Shown one piece after another: positions 35,205-44,325 of a stretch of 64,000 nucleotides of DNA (the stretch's first letter is position 1; each line of letters opens with the position of its first letter). The notes under the pieces were generated by a model that was not told the DNA's origin, made no database searches, and saw only the letters and a program-made list of their open reading frames with translations. Both the position numbers and the translations under genes were made by a program. Source of the stretch: Nocardia anocheti (GTDB taxonomy: Bacteria > Actinomycetota > Actinomycetes > Mycobacteriales > Mycobacteriaceae); assembly GCF_029675105.1 (NCBI RefSeq), contig NZ_JAQQFV010000001.1, positions 372,001 through 436,000 of the forward strand. Direction: 5' to 3'.

Positions 35205-35234
35205 ATGAGCACCCGAAACGGAGCATCCCGATGA
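35205..35234 (+). CDS. Nine-residue leader ORF coupled to the copper gene
   Basis: ATG at 35205 with GAGGAG 6 bases upstream opens MSTRNGASR; its TGA overlaps the ATG of the next gene (ATGA at 35231-35234). The ribosome site is better than that of the main gene. The peptide has no Cys, His or Met cluster beyond its start, so it is unlikely to bind metal itself; coupling is the simplest role. Confidence 0.4.
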   Translation: MSTRNGASR

Positions 35235-36157
35235 ACGCATCAGCCAAGTTCGCCGGATTCGCGCTCGGTCTCGCGGCGGTCTTCGGGATCGCGCTGGCGG
35301 CCGGTGCGCTGATCGGACCGGAACCGTCCGAACCGGGCGGGCACGACGAGCACGCCGCCCCGGCGGCCGAGGGCGAGATGCCCGGCGGCCTGCTCGTCAC
35401 CGATCAGGGCTACACACTGGCTCTGAACCAGCCCGACACCACCACCTCTGCCCAGGCGCCGGTCTCCTTCCGTATCCTCGACGCCACCGGCGCCCCGGTG
35501 ACCCGCTACGAGACCAGCCACGACAAGGACCTGCACCTGATCGTGGTCCGACGCGATATGGCCGCCTTCCAGCACGTCCACCCGGTACTCGACCAGGCGG
35601 GCACCTGGTCGGTCCCGCTGGACCTGAGCCGGGCCGGTGACTACCGGGTCTTCGCCGACTTCACCCCGGCGGGCGGGCAGAACCTGACCCTGGGCACGGA
35701 TCTGCGGGTCTCCGGCGACTACGCCGTGCGGCCGCTGCCAGCCCCTGCCACCACGGCCCGCGTCGGCGAGTACACGGTGACCCTCGACGGCACGGTCGCC
35801 CCGGGGACGGCCTCGAAGCTCACTCTCTCGGTGAGCCGCGACGGTCGGCCCGTCACCGACCTACAGCCCTACCTCGGCGCCTACGGCCACCTGGTCGCGC
35901 TGCGCGCCGCCGACCTGGCCTACCTGCACGTACATCCCGAGGGCGCCCCCGGCGACGGGGTCACCCCGGCCGGTCCCGGCATCGAGTTCGTGGTGAACGC
36001 GCCCAGCGCGGGCGACTACCGCCTGTTCCTGGACTTCCAGCACGCGGGCGTGGTGCGCACGGCCGAGTTCACCGTACGGGTCGCCCCACCGAGCACCGGC
36101 ACCACCGGGCCCGCCCCGACCGGCGACGACCACGGCACTCCCGGCCACGGCCACTGA
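35231..36157 (+). CDS. His-rich membrane-anchored protein of the copper locus
   Basis: 308 aa. An N-terminal signal anchor ([23 protein letters not shown], residues about 6-28) is followed by an acidic His-containing linker ([18 protein letters not shown]), two beta-rich domains with repeated HxH elements ([22 protein letters not shown], then [20 protein letters not shown] and FQHAG) and a C-terminal tail [11 protein letters not shown]. The HVHP motif recurs in both halves, so the protein looks like a tandem duplication of a domain with paired His ligands. ATG at 35231, GGAG 8 bases upstream. It is cotranscribed with the copper ATPase and sits behind a CsoR-like operator. A periplasmic copper-binding or copper-handling role is inferred from this context. 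Confidence 0.82.
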   Translation: MNASAKFAGFALGLAAVFGIALAAGALIGPEPSEPGGHDEHAAPAAEGEMPGGLLVTDQGYTLALNQPDTTTSAQAPVSFRILDATGAPVTRYETSHDKDLHLIVVRRDMAAFQHVHPVLDQAGTWSVPLDLSRAGDYRVFADFTPAGGQNLTLGTDLRVSGDYAVRPLPAPATTARVGEYTVTLDGTVAPGTASKLTLSVSRDGRPVTDLQPYLGAYGHLVALRAADLAYLHVHPEGAPGDGVTPAGPGIEFVVNAPSAGDYRLFLDFQHAGVVRTAEFTVRVAPPSTGTTGPAPTGDDHGTPGHGH

Positions 36158-36221
36158 CCTGCGTCCCCACGCCAGCGAACTCTCAGCAAGAATCGATATG
36201 AGGAAACGATCGGAGCACCCC

Positions 36222-38477
36222 ATGACCGCCGTGACACACCCACCGGGCACCGGCCAGGTAGAACTGGTGATCGGTGGCATGACCTGCGCGTCCTGCGCGA
36301 ACCGGATCGAGAAGAAGCTCAACAAGCTCGACGGAGTGACCGCCACGGTCAACTACGCGACGGAGAAGGCGCGCGTCGACTTCACCGGCGCGGTCTCCCC
36401 CGACGACCTGATCGCCACCGTCGAGCAGGCCGGATACACCGCCGCGCTGCCCGCGCCCGAGCACGTCGAGCCCACCGAGGACACCGCCGCCGAACCCGAC
36501 CCGACGGCCTCGCTGCGCACCCGCCTGCTGGTCTCGCTGGTGCTCACCGTGCCGGTGATCGCGATGGCGATGATCCCGGCATTGCAGTTCACCAATTGGC
36601 AGTGGCTCTCGCTGACGCTGGCCGCGCCGGTGGTGGTGTGGGGCGCGCTGCCGTTCCACCGGGCCGCGTGGACCAACCTGCGCCACGGCACCGCCACCAT
36701 GGACACGCTGGTGTCGATGGGCACGCTCGCGGCGTTCGGCTGGTCGCTGTACGCGCTGTTCTGGGGCACCGCGGGCACGCCCGGCATGACCCACCCGTTC
36801 GAATTCACCATCGCCCGGATGGACGGCACCGGCAGCATCTACCTGGAAGCGGCCGCGGGCGTCACCACGTTCATCCTGGCCGGACGCTACTTCGAGGCCC
36901 GCGCCAAGCGCCGGGCCGGGGCCGCGCTGCGGGCGCTGCTCGAGCTCGGCGCCAAGGACGTGGCCGTGCTGCGCGGGGGCGTGGAGACACGTATTCCGGT
37001 GGAGCAGTTGGCCGTCGGCGATGAGTTCGTGGTGCGGCCGGGCGAGAAGATCGCCACCGACGGCGTGGTGACCGAGGGCAGTTCGGCGGTCGACGCGTCC
37101 ATGCTGACCGGCGAGTCGGTGCCTGTGGAGGTCGGCGTCGACGATGCCGTCACCGGGGCCACGGTGAACGTCGGCGGACGACTCGTGGTGCGCGCCACCA
37201 GGATCGGTGCCGACACCCAGCTCGCCCAGATGGCGCGGCTGGTCGAGGACGCGCAGACCGGCAAGGCCAAGGCACAGCGCCTGGCCGACCGGATCTCCGG
37301 GATCTTCGTGCCGATCGTCCTCGCGCTGGCCGTGGCCACCCTCGGCTTCTGGCTCGGCACCGGCGGTTCGGTGGCGGCGGCGTTCACCGCGGCTGTCGCG
37401 GTGCTGATCATCGCCTGCCCGTGCGCCCTCGGCCTGGCCACCCCGACCGCGCTCATGGTCGGCACCGGGCGCGGCGCGCAGCTGGGCATCCTGATCAAGG
37501 GGCCCGAGGTGCTGGAATCGACCCGCGAGGTCGACACCATCGTGCTGGACAAGACCGGCACCGTCACCACGGGCAAGATGACCCTGCTCGACGTGCTGCC
37601 CGCCGAGGGCGAACAGCGTGAGCGCGTGCTGGAACTGGCCGGGGCACTGGAACACTCGTCGGAGCACCCGATCGCGCAGGCGATCGCCAAGGGCGCCCAG
37701 GACGAGGTGGGTTCGCTGCCCACGGTCGAGGGGTTCGCCAATATCGAGGGCCTCGGTGTGCAGGGCGTGGTGGACGGACACGCGGTGGTCCTCGGCCGGG
37801 CACGGCTGCTGGCCGACTGGTCGCAGCCGCTCGACGACACCCTCGCCGCCGCGATGGCCGAGGCCGAATCGGCGGGCCGCACCGCCGTGGCGATCGGCTG
37901 GGACGGCAGGGCGCGCGGCGTGCTCGTCGTCGCCGACGCGGTGAAGCCGACCTCGGCGCGGGCCATCGCCCAGTTCCGCGAGCTGGGGCTGACCCCGATC
38001 CTGCTCACCGGCGACAACGCCCGCGCGGCGCACACCATCGCCGCCGAAGTCGGCATCGACGAGGTGATCGCCGAGGTGCTGCCGCAGGACAAGGTCGACA
38101 CGGTCAAGCGGTTGCAGGCCGAGGGCAAGGTCGTGGCCATGGTCGGTGACGGCGTCAACGACGCGGCCGCCCTGGCCCAGGCCGATCTGGGCCTGTCCAT
38201 GGGCACCGGCACCGATGTGGCCATCGAGGCCAGCGACCTGACCCTGGTGCGCGGTGACCTGCGCGCCGCCGCCGACGCCATCCGCCTCTCGCGGCGCACG
38301 CTGGCCACCATCAAGGGCAACCTGTTCTGGGCCTTCGCCTACAACGTGGCGGCGATCCCGCTGGCCATGGCGGGGCTGCTCAACCCGATGCTGGCCGGTG
38401 CGGCGATGGCGTTCAGCTCGGTGTTCGTGGTGAGCAACAGTCTGCGGCTGCGCCGGTTCAAGTCGGCCGCGCAGTAG
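36222..38477 (+). CDS. copA: Copper-translocating P1B-type ATPase
   Basis: 751 aa. N-terminal heavy-metal domain with GGMTCASC (Cys22, Cys25), eight helices, the actuator TGES loop ([11 protein letters not shown]), the transmembrane metal-binding CPC ([16 protein letters not shown]), phosphorylation site DKTGTVT, nucleotide-binding HP ([11 protein letters not shown]) and hinge [11 protein letters not shown]-terminal helices carry YNVAAIP and a conserved [15 protein letters not shown], the MxxSS-type signature of P1B-1 (Cu+) exporters. It should pump Cu(I) out of the cytoplasm at the expense of ATP. The ATG at 36222 is chosen since GGAG is 6 bases upstream; ATG 36198 is possible. A 64-base gap separates it from the His-rich protein gene. 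A bidirectional terminator follows. Confidence 0.95.
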   Translation: MTAVTHPPGTGQVELVIGGMTCASCANRIEKKLNKLDGVTATVNYATEKARVDFTGAVSPDDLIATVEQAGYTAALPAPEHVEPTEDTAAEPDPTASLRTRLLVSLVLTVPVIAMAMIPALQFTNWQWLSLTLAAPVVVWGALPFHRAAWTNLRHGTATMDTLVSMGTLAAFGWSLYALFWGTAGTPGMTHPFEFTIARMDGTGSIYLEAAAGVTTFILAGRYFEARAKRRAGAALRALLELGAKDVAVLRGGVETRIPVEQLAVGDEFVVRPGEKIATDGVVTEGSSAVDASMLTGESVPVEVGVDDAVTGATVNVGGRLVVRATRIGADTQLAQMARLVEDAQTGKAKAQRLADRISGIFVPIVLALAVATLGFWLGTGGSVAAAFTAAVAVLIIACPCALGLATPTALMVGTGRGAQLGILIKGPEVLESTREVDTIVLDKTGTVTTGKMTLLDVLPAEGEQRERVLELAGALEHSSEHPIAQAIAKGAQDEVGSLPTVEGFANIEGLGVQGVVDGHAVVLGRARLLADWSQPLDDTLAAAMAEAESAGRTAVAIGWDGRARGVLVVADAVKPTSARAIAQFRELGLTPILLTGDNARAAHTIAAEVGIDEVIAEVLPQDKVDTVKRLQAEGKVVAMVGDGVNDAAALAQADLGLSMGTGTDVAIEASDLTLVRGDLRAAADAIRLSRRTLATIKGNLFWAFAYNVAAIPLAMAGLLNPMLAGAAMAFSSVFVVSNSLRLRRFKSAAQ

Positions 38478-38491
38478 AGTTCCCGAAAAGC

Positions 38492-38524
38492 ACTGTGGGG
38501 GTGGCACTTCGCCACCCCCACAGT
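38492..38524. terminator. Bidirectional terminator after copA
   Basis: Perfect 14-bp arms ACTGTGGGGGTGGC (38492-38505) and GCCACCCCCACAGT (38511-38524), 5-base loop, between convergent copA and the alkylsulfatase pseudogene. Confidence 0.85.
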
Positions 38525-38537
38525 CATTTCCGCAGTA

Positions 38538-40054
38538 TCACGGGGTGACGATAGGGAAGGCCGGGTCGAAATCGTCGAGGATTCCGGCGAGGGTGTCGAG
38601 CGCCTTCTCGTCGCCGGTGAGCGTGATCTTGCCGCCCGCGGCCAGTTTCGCGGCCACCTCCGGTTTCAGCAGCACGGCGGTCAGGAACGCCTTCGGGCCC
38701 GCGATGGTCAGTTGCGCGTCAGCGGATTCGCCGCGACGCGCATTGAGAACACCGCGGCGGACCCAGAAGTGCCACTGTTCGTCGTGGTCGGTGAAATCCA
38801 GCGCGATACGCAGATCCACGTCGGCGGCCTTCTCCCCGATGACATGCACCGACACGAAATCGAAGAGGATATCGATCGGCATGGCCAGCCGCGATCGCGC
38901 GTTCGCCCTCGGCGAGGATCTTGTCCGCACCGGCGAAATCGACGAAGCGACGCGCCGCCTCGACCGGCGGATGCGGGTGCAGCGACACCGGGTCGCCGTC
39001 CCACATGCCCAGTTCCTTGGTGTACACGGCGCGCACGTCGTGGTGCAGGGTGCCGTGGTAGCCACGGTTGGCCCAGTTGCGGCGCAGTTCGTCGGGTAGC
39101 TCGATCACCTCGGCGGCCTCGAGCGGGGTGTAGCCCTTGTTGGCCAGCCGCAGGGCTTGGTCGCCCCAGCGTTCCAGGGTCTCGTCCAGATAGCGGGCGA
39201 AATTGCGGGCGTCGCGGGTGCGCGCGCCGCGCAGCGTCTGGATGTTGTGCAGCGAATGATTGGCGTTCTCGGCACAGGTCAGCGCCTTGAGCTGGGGAAT
39301 CCAGATGTGCATTTCCTCGGGGGCTTCGGTGTCGGGCGCGTAGAGGAATTCTAATTCCAGGCCCGCGATTTCGCGTTTGGTGCCGGTCTCGGTGATCAAG
39401 TCGGTGGGTGAGATATAGGAGACAGCAGGGCCTTTGGTGGTGGTGACGCCGATTCCGCAGGTGAGGAATCCGCGCTCGCCGGGCGGCAGCAGCGAGCCGA
39501 AGGCGTAGAAACTCCGGCGCGCCATCGCGTTTCCGGCCACCACGTTCTCACCGATCGCGTATTTGTCGAATCGCAGGCCGGGCGCGATGATCGGCACCTT
39601 CCCGGACGACCGCCACCACCGGCTTGTCGGTGACGTGCTCGCGCACGAGTGCCATACCCTGACGGGCGGATTCGACCCCGGCCATGCAATCGACGACGAT
39701 GATCCCCTCGTCACCCTCGATCACCGTCAGGTTGGCGATGTCGTTGTTCCTGGCCTGGTAGATGCCCTTGGTGACCTCGTACAGGCCACCACGGCTGATC
39801 AGCTGGGACTGGCGCCACAGGCTCGGATTCACCGAATCGGGGGCGGGTGCGTCGTCGGTCAGGTAGTCGAACTCGGCGGGGTCGAAGACCACCTTCGAGG
39901 TGTCGTCGTCGGCGTACACGGGGCCGGGCAGCGGGGCGATCAGCCCCCTGGTCGCGGTGGCGAAGTCCTCGACGTTCGCCATGTCGTACAGCGCGGCCGC
40001 CGCACGGTTGACCGCCGTCGTCGCGGCGGTCGGCGGCTTGGGGTGCTGGCACAT
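38538..40054 (-). pseudogene. Alkylsulfatase-type metallo-beta-lactamase pseudogene
   Basis: Remains of a linear alkylsulfatase (SdsA1/BDS1 type), normally about 620 aa. Frame 1 from ATG 40054 (GAGGAGC upstream) reads the N-terminus through GLYEVTKGIYQARNNDIANL and ESARQGMALVREHVTDKPVV. At about 39605 a short deletion shifts to frame 2 exactly where the zinc motif THxHxDH should follow; frame 2 resumes at GKVPIIAPGL and runs through the alkylsulfatase middle (RSFYAFGSLLPPGERGF, NIQTLRGARTRDARNFARYLDE, YHGTLHHDVRAVYTKELGMW). Near 38895 a second, larger deletion (roughly 90-100 codons by family length) joins AEGERAIAAG to MPIDILFDFVSVHV in frame 3, which completes the SCP2-like C-terminal domain. 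With no zinc site and two shifts, it cannot make active enzyme. Confidence 0.88.
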
Positions 40055-40144
40055 GGACGCTCCTCGGCTCGATGGCGGCACGACCTGGAGGTCAGCGTGC
40101 CCGGGCCGGGGAGCGCCCGGATCACCCGTGGCGGGTGAAATGGA

Positions 40145-40807
40145 TCAGAAGGTGTGCTGGTCGTCGGCGGAGATGGCGAAGCCGTGGGCACCGGCGACGC
40201 AGCGGACGCCCTGTGAGGAGGAGGTGCAGGTGTAGCCGTCGATGGTCAGGGATTCGCCGTAGTTCAGGATCACGCCGCCCGCCGGGGAGCCGTCCTGCGG
40301 GATGCCGACGAAGATGCCCTGGCTGGTGCACAGCAGTTCCGACTTGCCCGCGTACAGGTGCGCGGCGACCTTGCGGTTGGGCGCGTCGGTGCAGTTCGGC
40401 AGCTTCGGCGTGATGTGGTTCGTCTGGGCCAGCTGGCACCCGACCCCGTTGGGGGCCGCGGCGAGGATGCCGCACTTGATGTTGCCGGTGGGGGACTGGA
40501 AGTAGTAGCTGCCGTCGAGCTGATACCGGCCCGGGTCGACGGGGGTGAAGCGACTGTCGACCGAAGTGGAGCCGTCGCTCGGCACCACCGTGGGGGCCGG
40601 TGCCGCGCTGTCCTGGGGTACGACGGTCGGCGCTGGACTGCCCGGCACCGAGGCGTCGGGCGAACCGGTCCCCGGTGCGCCGGACGGCTGGGTGATGCCC
40701 GGCGCGCTGGATGGCTGGGCGACGGTGCTCGAACTCTGCTCGGCGCCGCAGGCGGCCAGCACCCCAGTCAGTGCCACCGCAGCCGCCATCATGATCTTCG
40801 CTCGCAT
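40145..40807 (-). CDS. Secreted lipoprotein of unknown function
   Basis: 220 aa lipoprotein. Signal peptide MRAKIMMAAAVALTGVLAAC with lipobox Cys at residue 20. A Ser/Pro/Ala/Val-rich linker (about 25-85) precedes a compact domain with FQSPTGNIKCGILAAAPNG, CQLAQ, PNCTDAPNRKVAAHLY, LCTSQGIFVG and YTCTSSSQGVRCV: six Cys that could form three disulfides. The SPTGNIxC pattern is common in uncharacterised envelope proteins of mycobacteria and nocardiae. ATG at 40807 with GGAG 8 bases upstream; a GTG at 40831 is less likely. Divergent from the next gene; function unknown. Confidence 0.82.
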   Translation of the reverse strand: MRAKIMMAAAVALTGVLAACGAEQSSSTVAQPSSAPGITQPSGAPGTGSPDASVPGSPAPTVVPQDSAAPAPTVVPSDGSTSVDSRFTPVDPGRYQLDGSYYFQSPTGNIKCGILAAAPNGVGCQLAQTNHITPKLPNCTDAPNRKVAAHLYAGKSELLCTSQGIFVGIPQDGSPAGGVILNYGESLTIDGYTCTSSSQGVRCVAGAHGFAISADDQHTF

Positions 40808-40965
40808 GAAACCATCTCCGCTAGTTGACATCCCGACCTACTATGGAATCGCGAACAAGAGGGTTCATCGTTACGCGGCCCCCTCGGCGGCCGCTGTCGG
40901 ACCGCTCGATGGAGAATCGAGCTGACGAGCCAATTCGTTTCGTCCGCTAAAGGAGCGGTGAGGCC

Positions 40966-41613
40966 GTGACCCGACATGTCTGGTACGCCGCGTACGGCTC
41001 CAACACGCACGCGGCGCGGTTCGACTACTACCGGCTGGGCGGCACCCCGCCCGCGACCGCGCACGACTATCCGGGGTTCCGCGATCCCACGCCCCCGGCG
41101 GCCGTCGCGCCGCTCACCCTGCCCGGCAGCTTGTATTTCGCCTGGCAGAGCCCGGTGTGGACGGGTGGTGTCGCCTTCTACACCGATCGGCCCGCCGAGG
41201 GCTGGCCGACGGGGGTGGCCGCACGCGGCTATCTGCTCACCACCGGCCAGTTCGCCGACCTGATCGCCCAGGAGATGTACCGGGCACCGGACACCGATTT
41301 CGATCTGGCACCGGTATCGGCCGAGGGGTCGGTCCGGCTCGGGCCGGGCCGCTACGAGACCGTGCTGCACGCGGGCACCGCCGACGGCGCGCCGATCCTG
41401 ACGTTCACCGCGCCCTGGCTGCCGGAAACCGTCGACCTGCGACCGCCGTCGGCCCGCTACCTGGCCATGATCGCGGCCGGGCTGCGCGAATCACACGGCT
41501 GGGACACCGACCATGCCGTGGCCTACCTGCTCGTCCAACCCGGCATCGCTACCCACTGGACCGCGGCCGAACTGCGCGGCGCGATCGCCGAAAACGGCCT
41601 CGACCTGCCGTGA
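40966..41613 (+). CDS. Gamma-glutamylcyclotransferase-like protein
   Basis: 215 aa. It begins VWYAAYGSNTHAARFDYY, the YxxYGSN loop of the GGCT/AIG2/BtrG fold that binds the gamma-glutamyl carboxylate, and continues with SLYFAWQSPVWTGGVAFY, GVAARGYLLTTGQFADL and a C-terminal TWTAAELRGAI-like helix. The catalytic Glu expected in the fold cannot be placed with certainty. Similar actinobacterial proteins are sometimes labelled histone deacetylase without support in the sequence. GTG at 40966 with AAGGAG about 10 bases upstream. It is followed, 65 bases on, by the LMF-family gene on the same strand; a functional link is not evident. Confidence 0.75.
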   Translation: MTRHVWYAAYGSNTHAARFDYYRLGGTPPATAHDYPGFRDPTPPAAVAPLTLPGSLYFAWQSPVWTGGVAFYTDRPAEGWPTGVAARGYLLTTGQFADLIAQEMYRAPDTDFDLAPVSAEGSVRLGPGRYETVLHAGTADGAPILTFTAPWLPETVDLRPPSARYLAMIAAGLRESHGWDTDHAVAYLLVQPGIATHWTAAELRGAIAENGLDLP

Positions 41614-41678
41614 TGAGGTTTCGGTCGGCCGTCACCGGGTAGCCCACAGCTGGAGGCGGACCATCCGGGAGCGCACGC

Positions 41679-43091
41679 ATGGACTGGTTCACGGCACCCG
41701 AATACTGGCTGGGCAGGCTGGTTTTCCAGCGTGGCCTGGCGGTGATCTACGTCGTCGCGTTCGTCGGTGCGGCGCTGCAATTCCGCGCGCTGCTCGGTAC
41801 CCATGGCATGCTGCCGATCCCGCGCTATCTGGCGCGCACGCCGTGGCGACGGTCGCCGAGCCTGTTCCACCTGTGCTATTCCGATCGTCTTTTCGCCGTA
41901 GTGGCCTGGACGGGCGCCGCGCTGGCGGTCGCTGGCGCGGCGGGGCTCGCCGATCTGGTGCCGCTGTGGGGCTCGATGCTGCTGTGGTTCGCGCTGTGGG
42001 GGCTGTATCTGTCGATCGTGAACGTGGGGCAGCTGTGGTACGCGTTCGGCTGGGAATCGCTGCTGCTCGAGGCCGGTTTCCTGGCGATCTTCCTCGGCAA
42101 CGACAGCGTGGGGCCGCCGCTGCTGGTGCTGCTGGCCGCGCGCTGGCTGCTGTTCCGGGTGGAGTTCGGCGCCGGGCTGATCAAACTGCGCGGTGACCCG
42201 TGCTGGCGGAATCTGACCTGCCTGTACTACCACCACGAGACCCAGCCCATGCCCGGCCCGCTGAGCTGGTTGTTCCACCAGCTGCCCCGGCCGCTGCACC
42301 GGGTGGAGGCCGCGGCCAATCATGTGGCTCAGCTGGTGGTGCCGTTCGGGCTGTTCGCGCCGCAGCCGGTGGCGAGCGTGGCGGCGGGGATCGTCATCGT
42401 GACGCAGCTGTGGCTGGTGCTGTCCGGCAATTTCTCCTGGCTGAACTGGGTGACCCTGCTGTTGGCCGCCACCGCCGTGTCCGCCGGGCCGCGTCCGGCG
42501 GCATCGGCCGCACCCGTCTGGTTCGTTGTCGCGGTGTTCGGCTATGTCGCGCTGGTCCTGGTGCTCAGTTACCTGCCGGTGGTGAATCTGCTCTCGCCGC
42601 GACAGGCCATGAACGCCTCGTTCGAGCCGTTGCACCTGGTCAACACCTATGGCGCCTTCGGTGACATCACCCGCGTGCGGCACGAGATCGTCTTCGAGGG
42701 CACCGACGACACCCACCTCACCGCCGACACGGTCTGGCGCGAATACGAGTTCAAGGGCAAACCCGGCGACCCGAAGCGCCGTCCTCGCCAGTGGGCGCCC
42801 TACCACCTGCGGCTGGACTGGCTGATGTGGTTCGCCGCGCTGTCACCGTCGTACGCGCGCGGCTGGGCGATGCCGCTGGTCCGGCGCCTGCTGCGCAACG
42901 ACCCCGACACCCTGCGCCTGCTACGCCACTGCCCGTTCCCCGACACACCGCCGACCTACCTGCGGGCCCGGCTGTACGAGTACCACTTCAGCTCCCCCGC
43001 CGAGCTGTTCGGCCAACGGATCTGGTGGCGCCGCACCCTGATCGGCCAGTTCCTGCCGCCGACCGGACAGAAGAAAAGCCCGGCGACATGA
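41679..43091 (+). CDS. Lipase maturation factor (LMF)-family membrane protein
   Basis: 470 aa membrane protein. The first 300 residues contain about seven helices with family signatures: HGMLPIPRYLAR, LWYAFGWESLLLEAGFLAIF, LLFRVEFGAGLIKLRGDPCW, LTCLYYHHETQPMPGPLSWL and FSWLNWVTLLLA. The C-terminal part is hydrophilic (YGAFGDITRVRHEIVFEGTD, WREYEFKGKPGDPKRRPRQW, YHLRLDWLMWFAAL). Eukaryotic LMF1 helps lipases fold in the ER; the bacterial role is unknown. ATG at 41679 with GGGAG 7 bases upstream. Its last codons form one arm of a bidirectional terminator shared with the tRNA gene. Confidence 0.88.
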   Translation: MDWFTAPEYWLGRLVFQRGLAVIYVVAFVGAALQFRALLGTHGMLPIPRYLARTPWRRSPSLFHLCYSDRLFAVVAWTGAALAVAGAAGLADLVPLWGSMLLWFALWGLYLSIVNVGQLWYAFGWESLLLEAGFLAIFLGNDSVGPPLLVLLAARWLLFRVEFGAGLIKLRGDPCWRNLTCLYYHHETQPMPGPLSWLFHQLPRPLHRVEAAANHVAQLVVPFGLFAPQPVASVAAGIVIVTQLWLVLSGNFSWLNWVTLLLAATAVSAGPRPAASAAPVWFVVAVFGYVALVLVLSYLPVVNLLSPRQAMNASFEPLHLVNTYGAFGDITRVRHEIVFEGTDDTHLTADTVWREYEFKGKPGDPKRRPRQWAPYHLRLDWLMWFAALSPSYARGWAMPLVRRLLRNDPDTLRLLRHCPFPDTPPTYLRARLYEYHFSSPAELFGQRIWWRRTLIGQFLPPTGQKKSPAT

Positions 43092-43107
43092 CGTCGACCG
43101 GGCTTTT
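43074..43107. terminator. Bidirectional terminator between LMF gene and tRNA-Gly
   Basis: Perfect 10-bp arms AAAAGCCCGG (43074-43083) and CCGGGCTTTT (43098-43107) with built-in A-run and T-run. It serves the LMF gene (plus) and tRNA-Gly (minus). Confidence 0.85.
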
Positions 43108-43112
43108 CGTTG

Positions 43113-43185
43113 AGCGGATGACGAGATTCGAACTCGCGACCCTCACCTTGGCAAGGTGATGCGCTACCAGCTGCGCTACATCCGC
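43113..43185 (-). tRNA. tRNA-Gly, anticodon GCC
   Basis: 73-nt cloverleaf on the minus strand: acceptor GCGGATG pairing with CATCCGC, D arm GCGC-AGCTGGTA-GCGC, anticodon stem TCACC/GGTGA with loop TTGCCAA (anticodon GCC, reading GGC), T arm GCGAG-TTCGAAT-CTCGT, discriminator U, and no encoded CCA. A candidate -10 TAATGT at 43240-43245 would give a leader of about 48 bases; its -35 is poor. It sits at the boundary between the accessory block and the Rv3814c-like gene, a typical place for integration, though no integrase or direct repeat was found. Confidence 0.97.
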
Positions 43186-43368
43186 GTGCGCGTCGAGGTC
43201 CTGTCCGGGATCGCCGGGGGCTTCGTCGTGCGAGAAGAAACATTAGCGTGTCCCCCCGAAAACACGAAATCCGCCCGCACAGCCGAACTCGTGCGGCAGT
43301 GAGATCCCACTCCGGACACCGACTCCGCTAGCCCGCGCCAAGGATGCGGAGAACGCTGTGGCGCACAG

Positions 43369-44124
43369 TCAGGAGTCGGGGTTCTCGGCAGCCTTGCGGG
43401 CGTGGCGTTCGGCGGCTTCGGCGTCGTCGAGGGCGGTGGCTTCCTCGAGAGTGGGGGCGGAGCCGCCGAGGCGCTGGGGGACCCAGTAGGCGCCGGGCTC
43501 GTGGACGTAGGACTCCTGCAGGTCGGCGAGCATGGCCTGCATGGTGGTGCGGAGTTCGGCGGTGAGGTCGGCGGCGGGCTCGTAGGGCTGGATGGGGGCG
43601 CCGACGGCGATGGAGATGGGGGTGTTGGTGCGGCCGAGGCGCTTGGGGAAGCCCTTGGTCCAGACTCGCTGGGCGCCCCAGATGACGATCGGGATGATCG
43701 GCACGTCGGCTTCCAGCGCCATCCGGGCCGCGCCGGACTTGAATTCCTTGATCTCGAAGCTGCGGCTGATGGTGGCCTCGGGGTACACGCCGACGAGTTC
43801 ACCGTCGCGCAGGTACGACACCGCCGACTTGTAGGAGTCGGCGCCCGCGGTGCGGTCGACGGGGATGTGCTTGAGCGCGCGCATGATCGGGCCGGAGACG
43901 CTGTTGTCGAACACCTCCTTCTTGGCCATGAACCTGATGTAGCGACCAGGGGTGCGCGCGGGCAGTCCCGCGTAGGTGAAGTCCATGTAGCCGGTGTGAT
44001 TGATCGCCACCACGGCACCGCCGGACGCGGGGATGTTCTCCGCGCCCTTGACGGTGAACTTCAGACCTTCGAGGAAGAAGACGGTTCGGGCCAGGCCGAT
44101 GATCGACCGGTAGACGGGTTCCAC
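43369..44124 (-). CDS. 1-acylglycerol-3-phosphate acyltransferase (PlsC family, Rv3814c-like)
   Basis: 251 aa membrane-associated acyltransferase. The catalytic NHxxxxD block is AINHTGYMDFTYAGLPAR; further PlsC blocks are GRYIRFMAKKEVF, MRALKHIPVDR, GELVGVYPEATISRS (EGT-like glycerol-phosphate site) and IPIVIWGAQRVW. It transfers an acyl chain to lysophosphatidate or a similar lysolipid. The GTG at 44124 gives the N-terminus VEPVYRSIIGLARTVFF, like the M. tuberculosis relatives; longer upstream reading has no ribosome site. A TACGCT -10 box ends 9 bases before this GTG, so translation may be leaderless. M. tuberculosis has three such genes in tandem (Rv3814c-3816c); here there is one. Confidence 0.88.
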   Translation of the reverse strand: MEPVYRSIIGLARTVFFLEGLKFTVKGAENIPASGGAVVAINHTGYMDFTYAGLPARTPGRYIRFMAKKEVFDNSVSGPIMRALKHIPVDRTAGADSYKSAVSYLRDGELVGVYPEATISRSFEIKEFKSGAARMALEADVPIIPIVIWGAQRVWTKGFPKRLGRTNTPISIAVGAPIQPYEPAADLTAELRTTMQAMLADLQESYVHEPGAYWVPQRLGGSAPTLEEATALDDAEAAERHARKAAENPDS

Positions 44125-44325
44125 AAGTCCGCTAGCGTAGTCGCCGATCGCCGCTCGCGGCAGGTCGCCGCCACCGCCGGGACTCCCCGTAGGATCGCGG
44201 CGATGCCTCGGGTGCCGAATTCGGTTCGCGCACACCGGCCTACCCCCGGCGAGTTCGCTCGCCCCGACAGTCACCGCCCGCGATCGGTACGCGGGTGCCA
44301 CGACCTAGGAATGAGGAACGTCGCA

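Noticed and set aside
36016..36352. Possible csoR or small regulator opposite the copper genes
   Set aside because: The minus-strand frames there are antisense to the His-rich protein and CopA, with no Cys-His-Cys signature of CsoR.
36183..38507. Long minus-strand open frame opposite copA
   Set aside because: Antisense shadow of a complete P-type ATPase.
43085..43240. tRNA-Gly as proven attachment site of a genomic island
   Set aside because: No integrase gene and no second copy of the tRNA 3' end was found in the window; kept only as a hypothesis.
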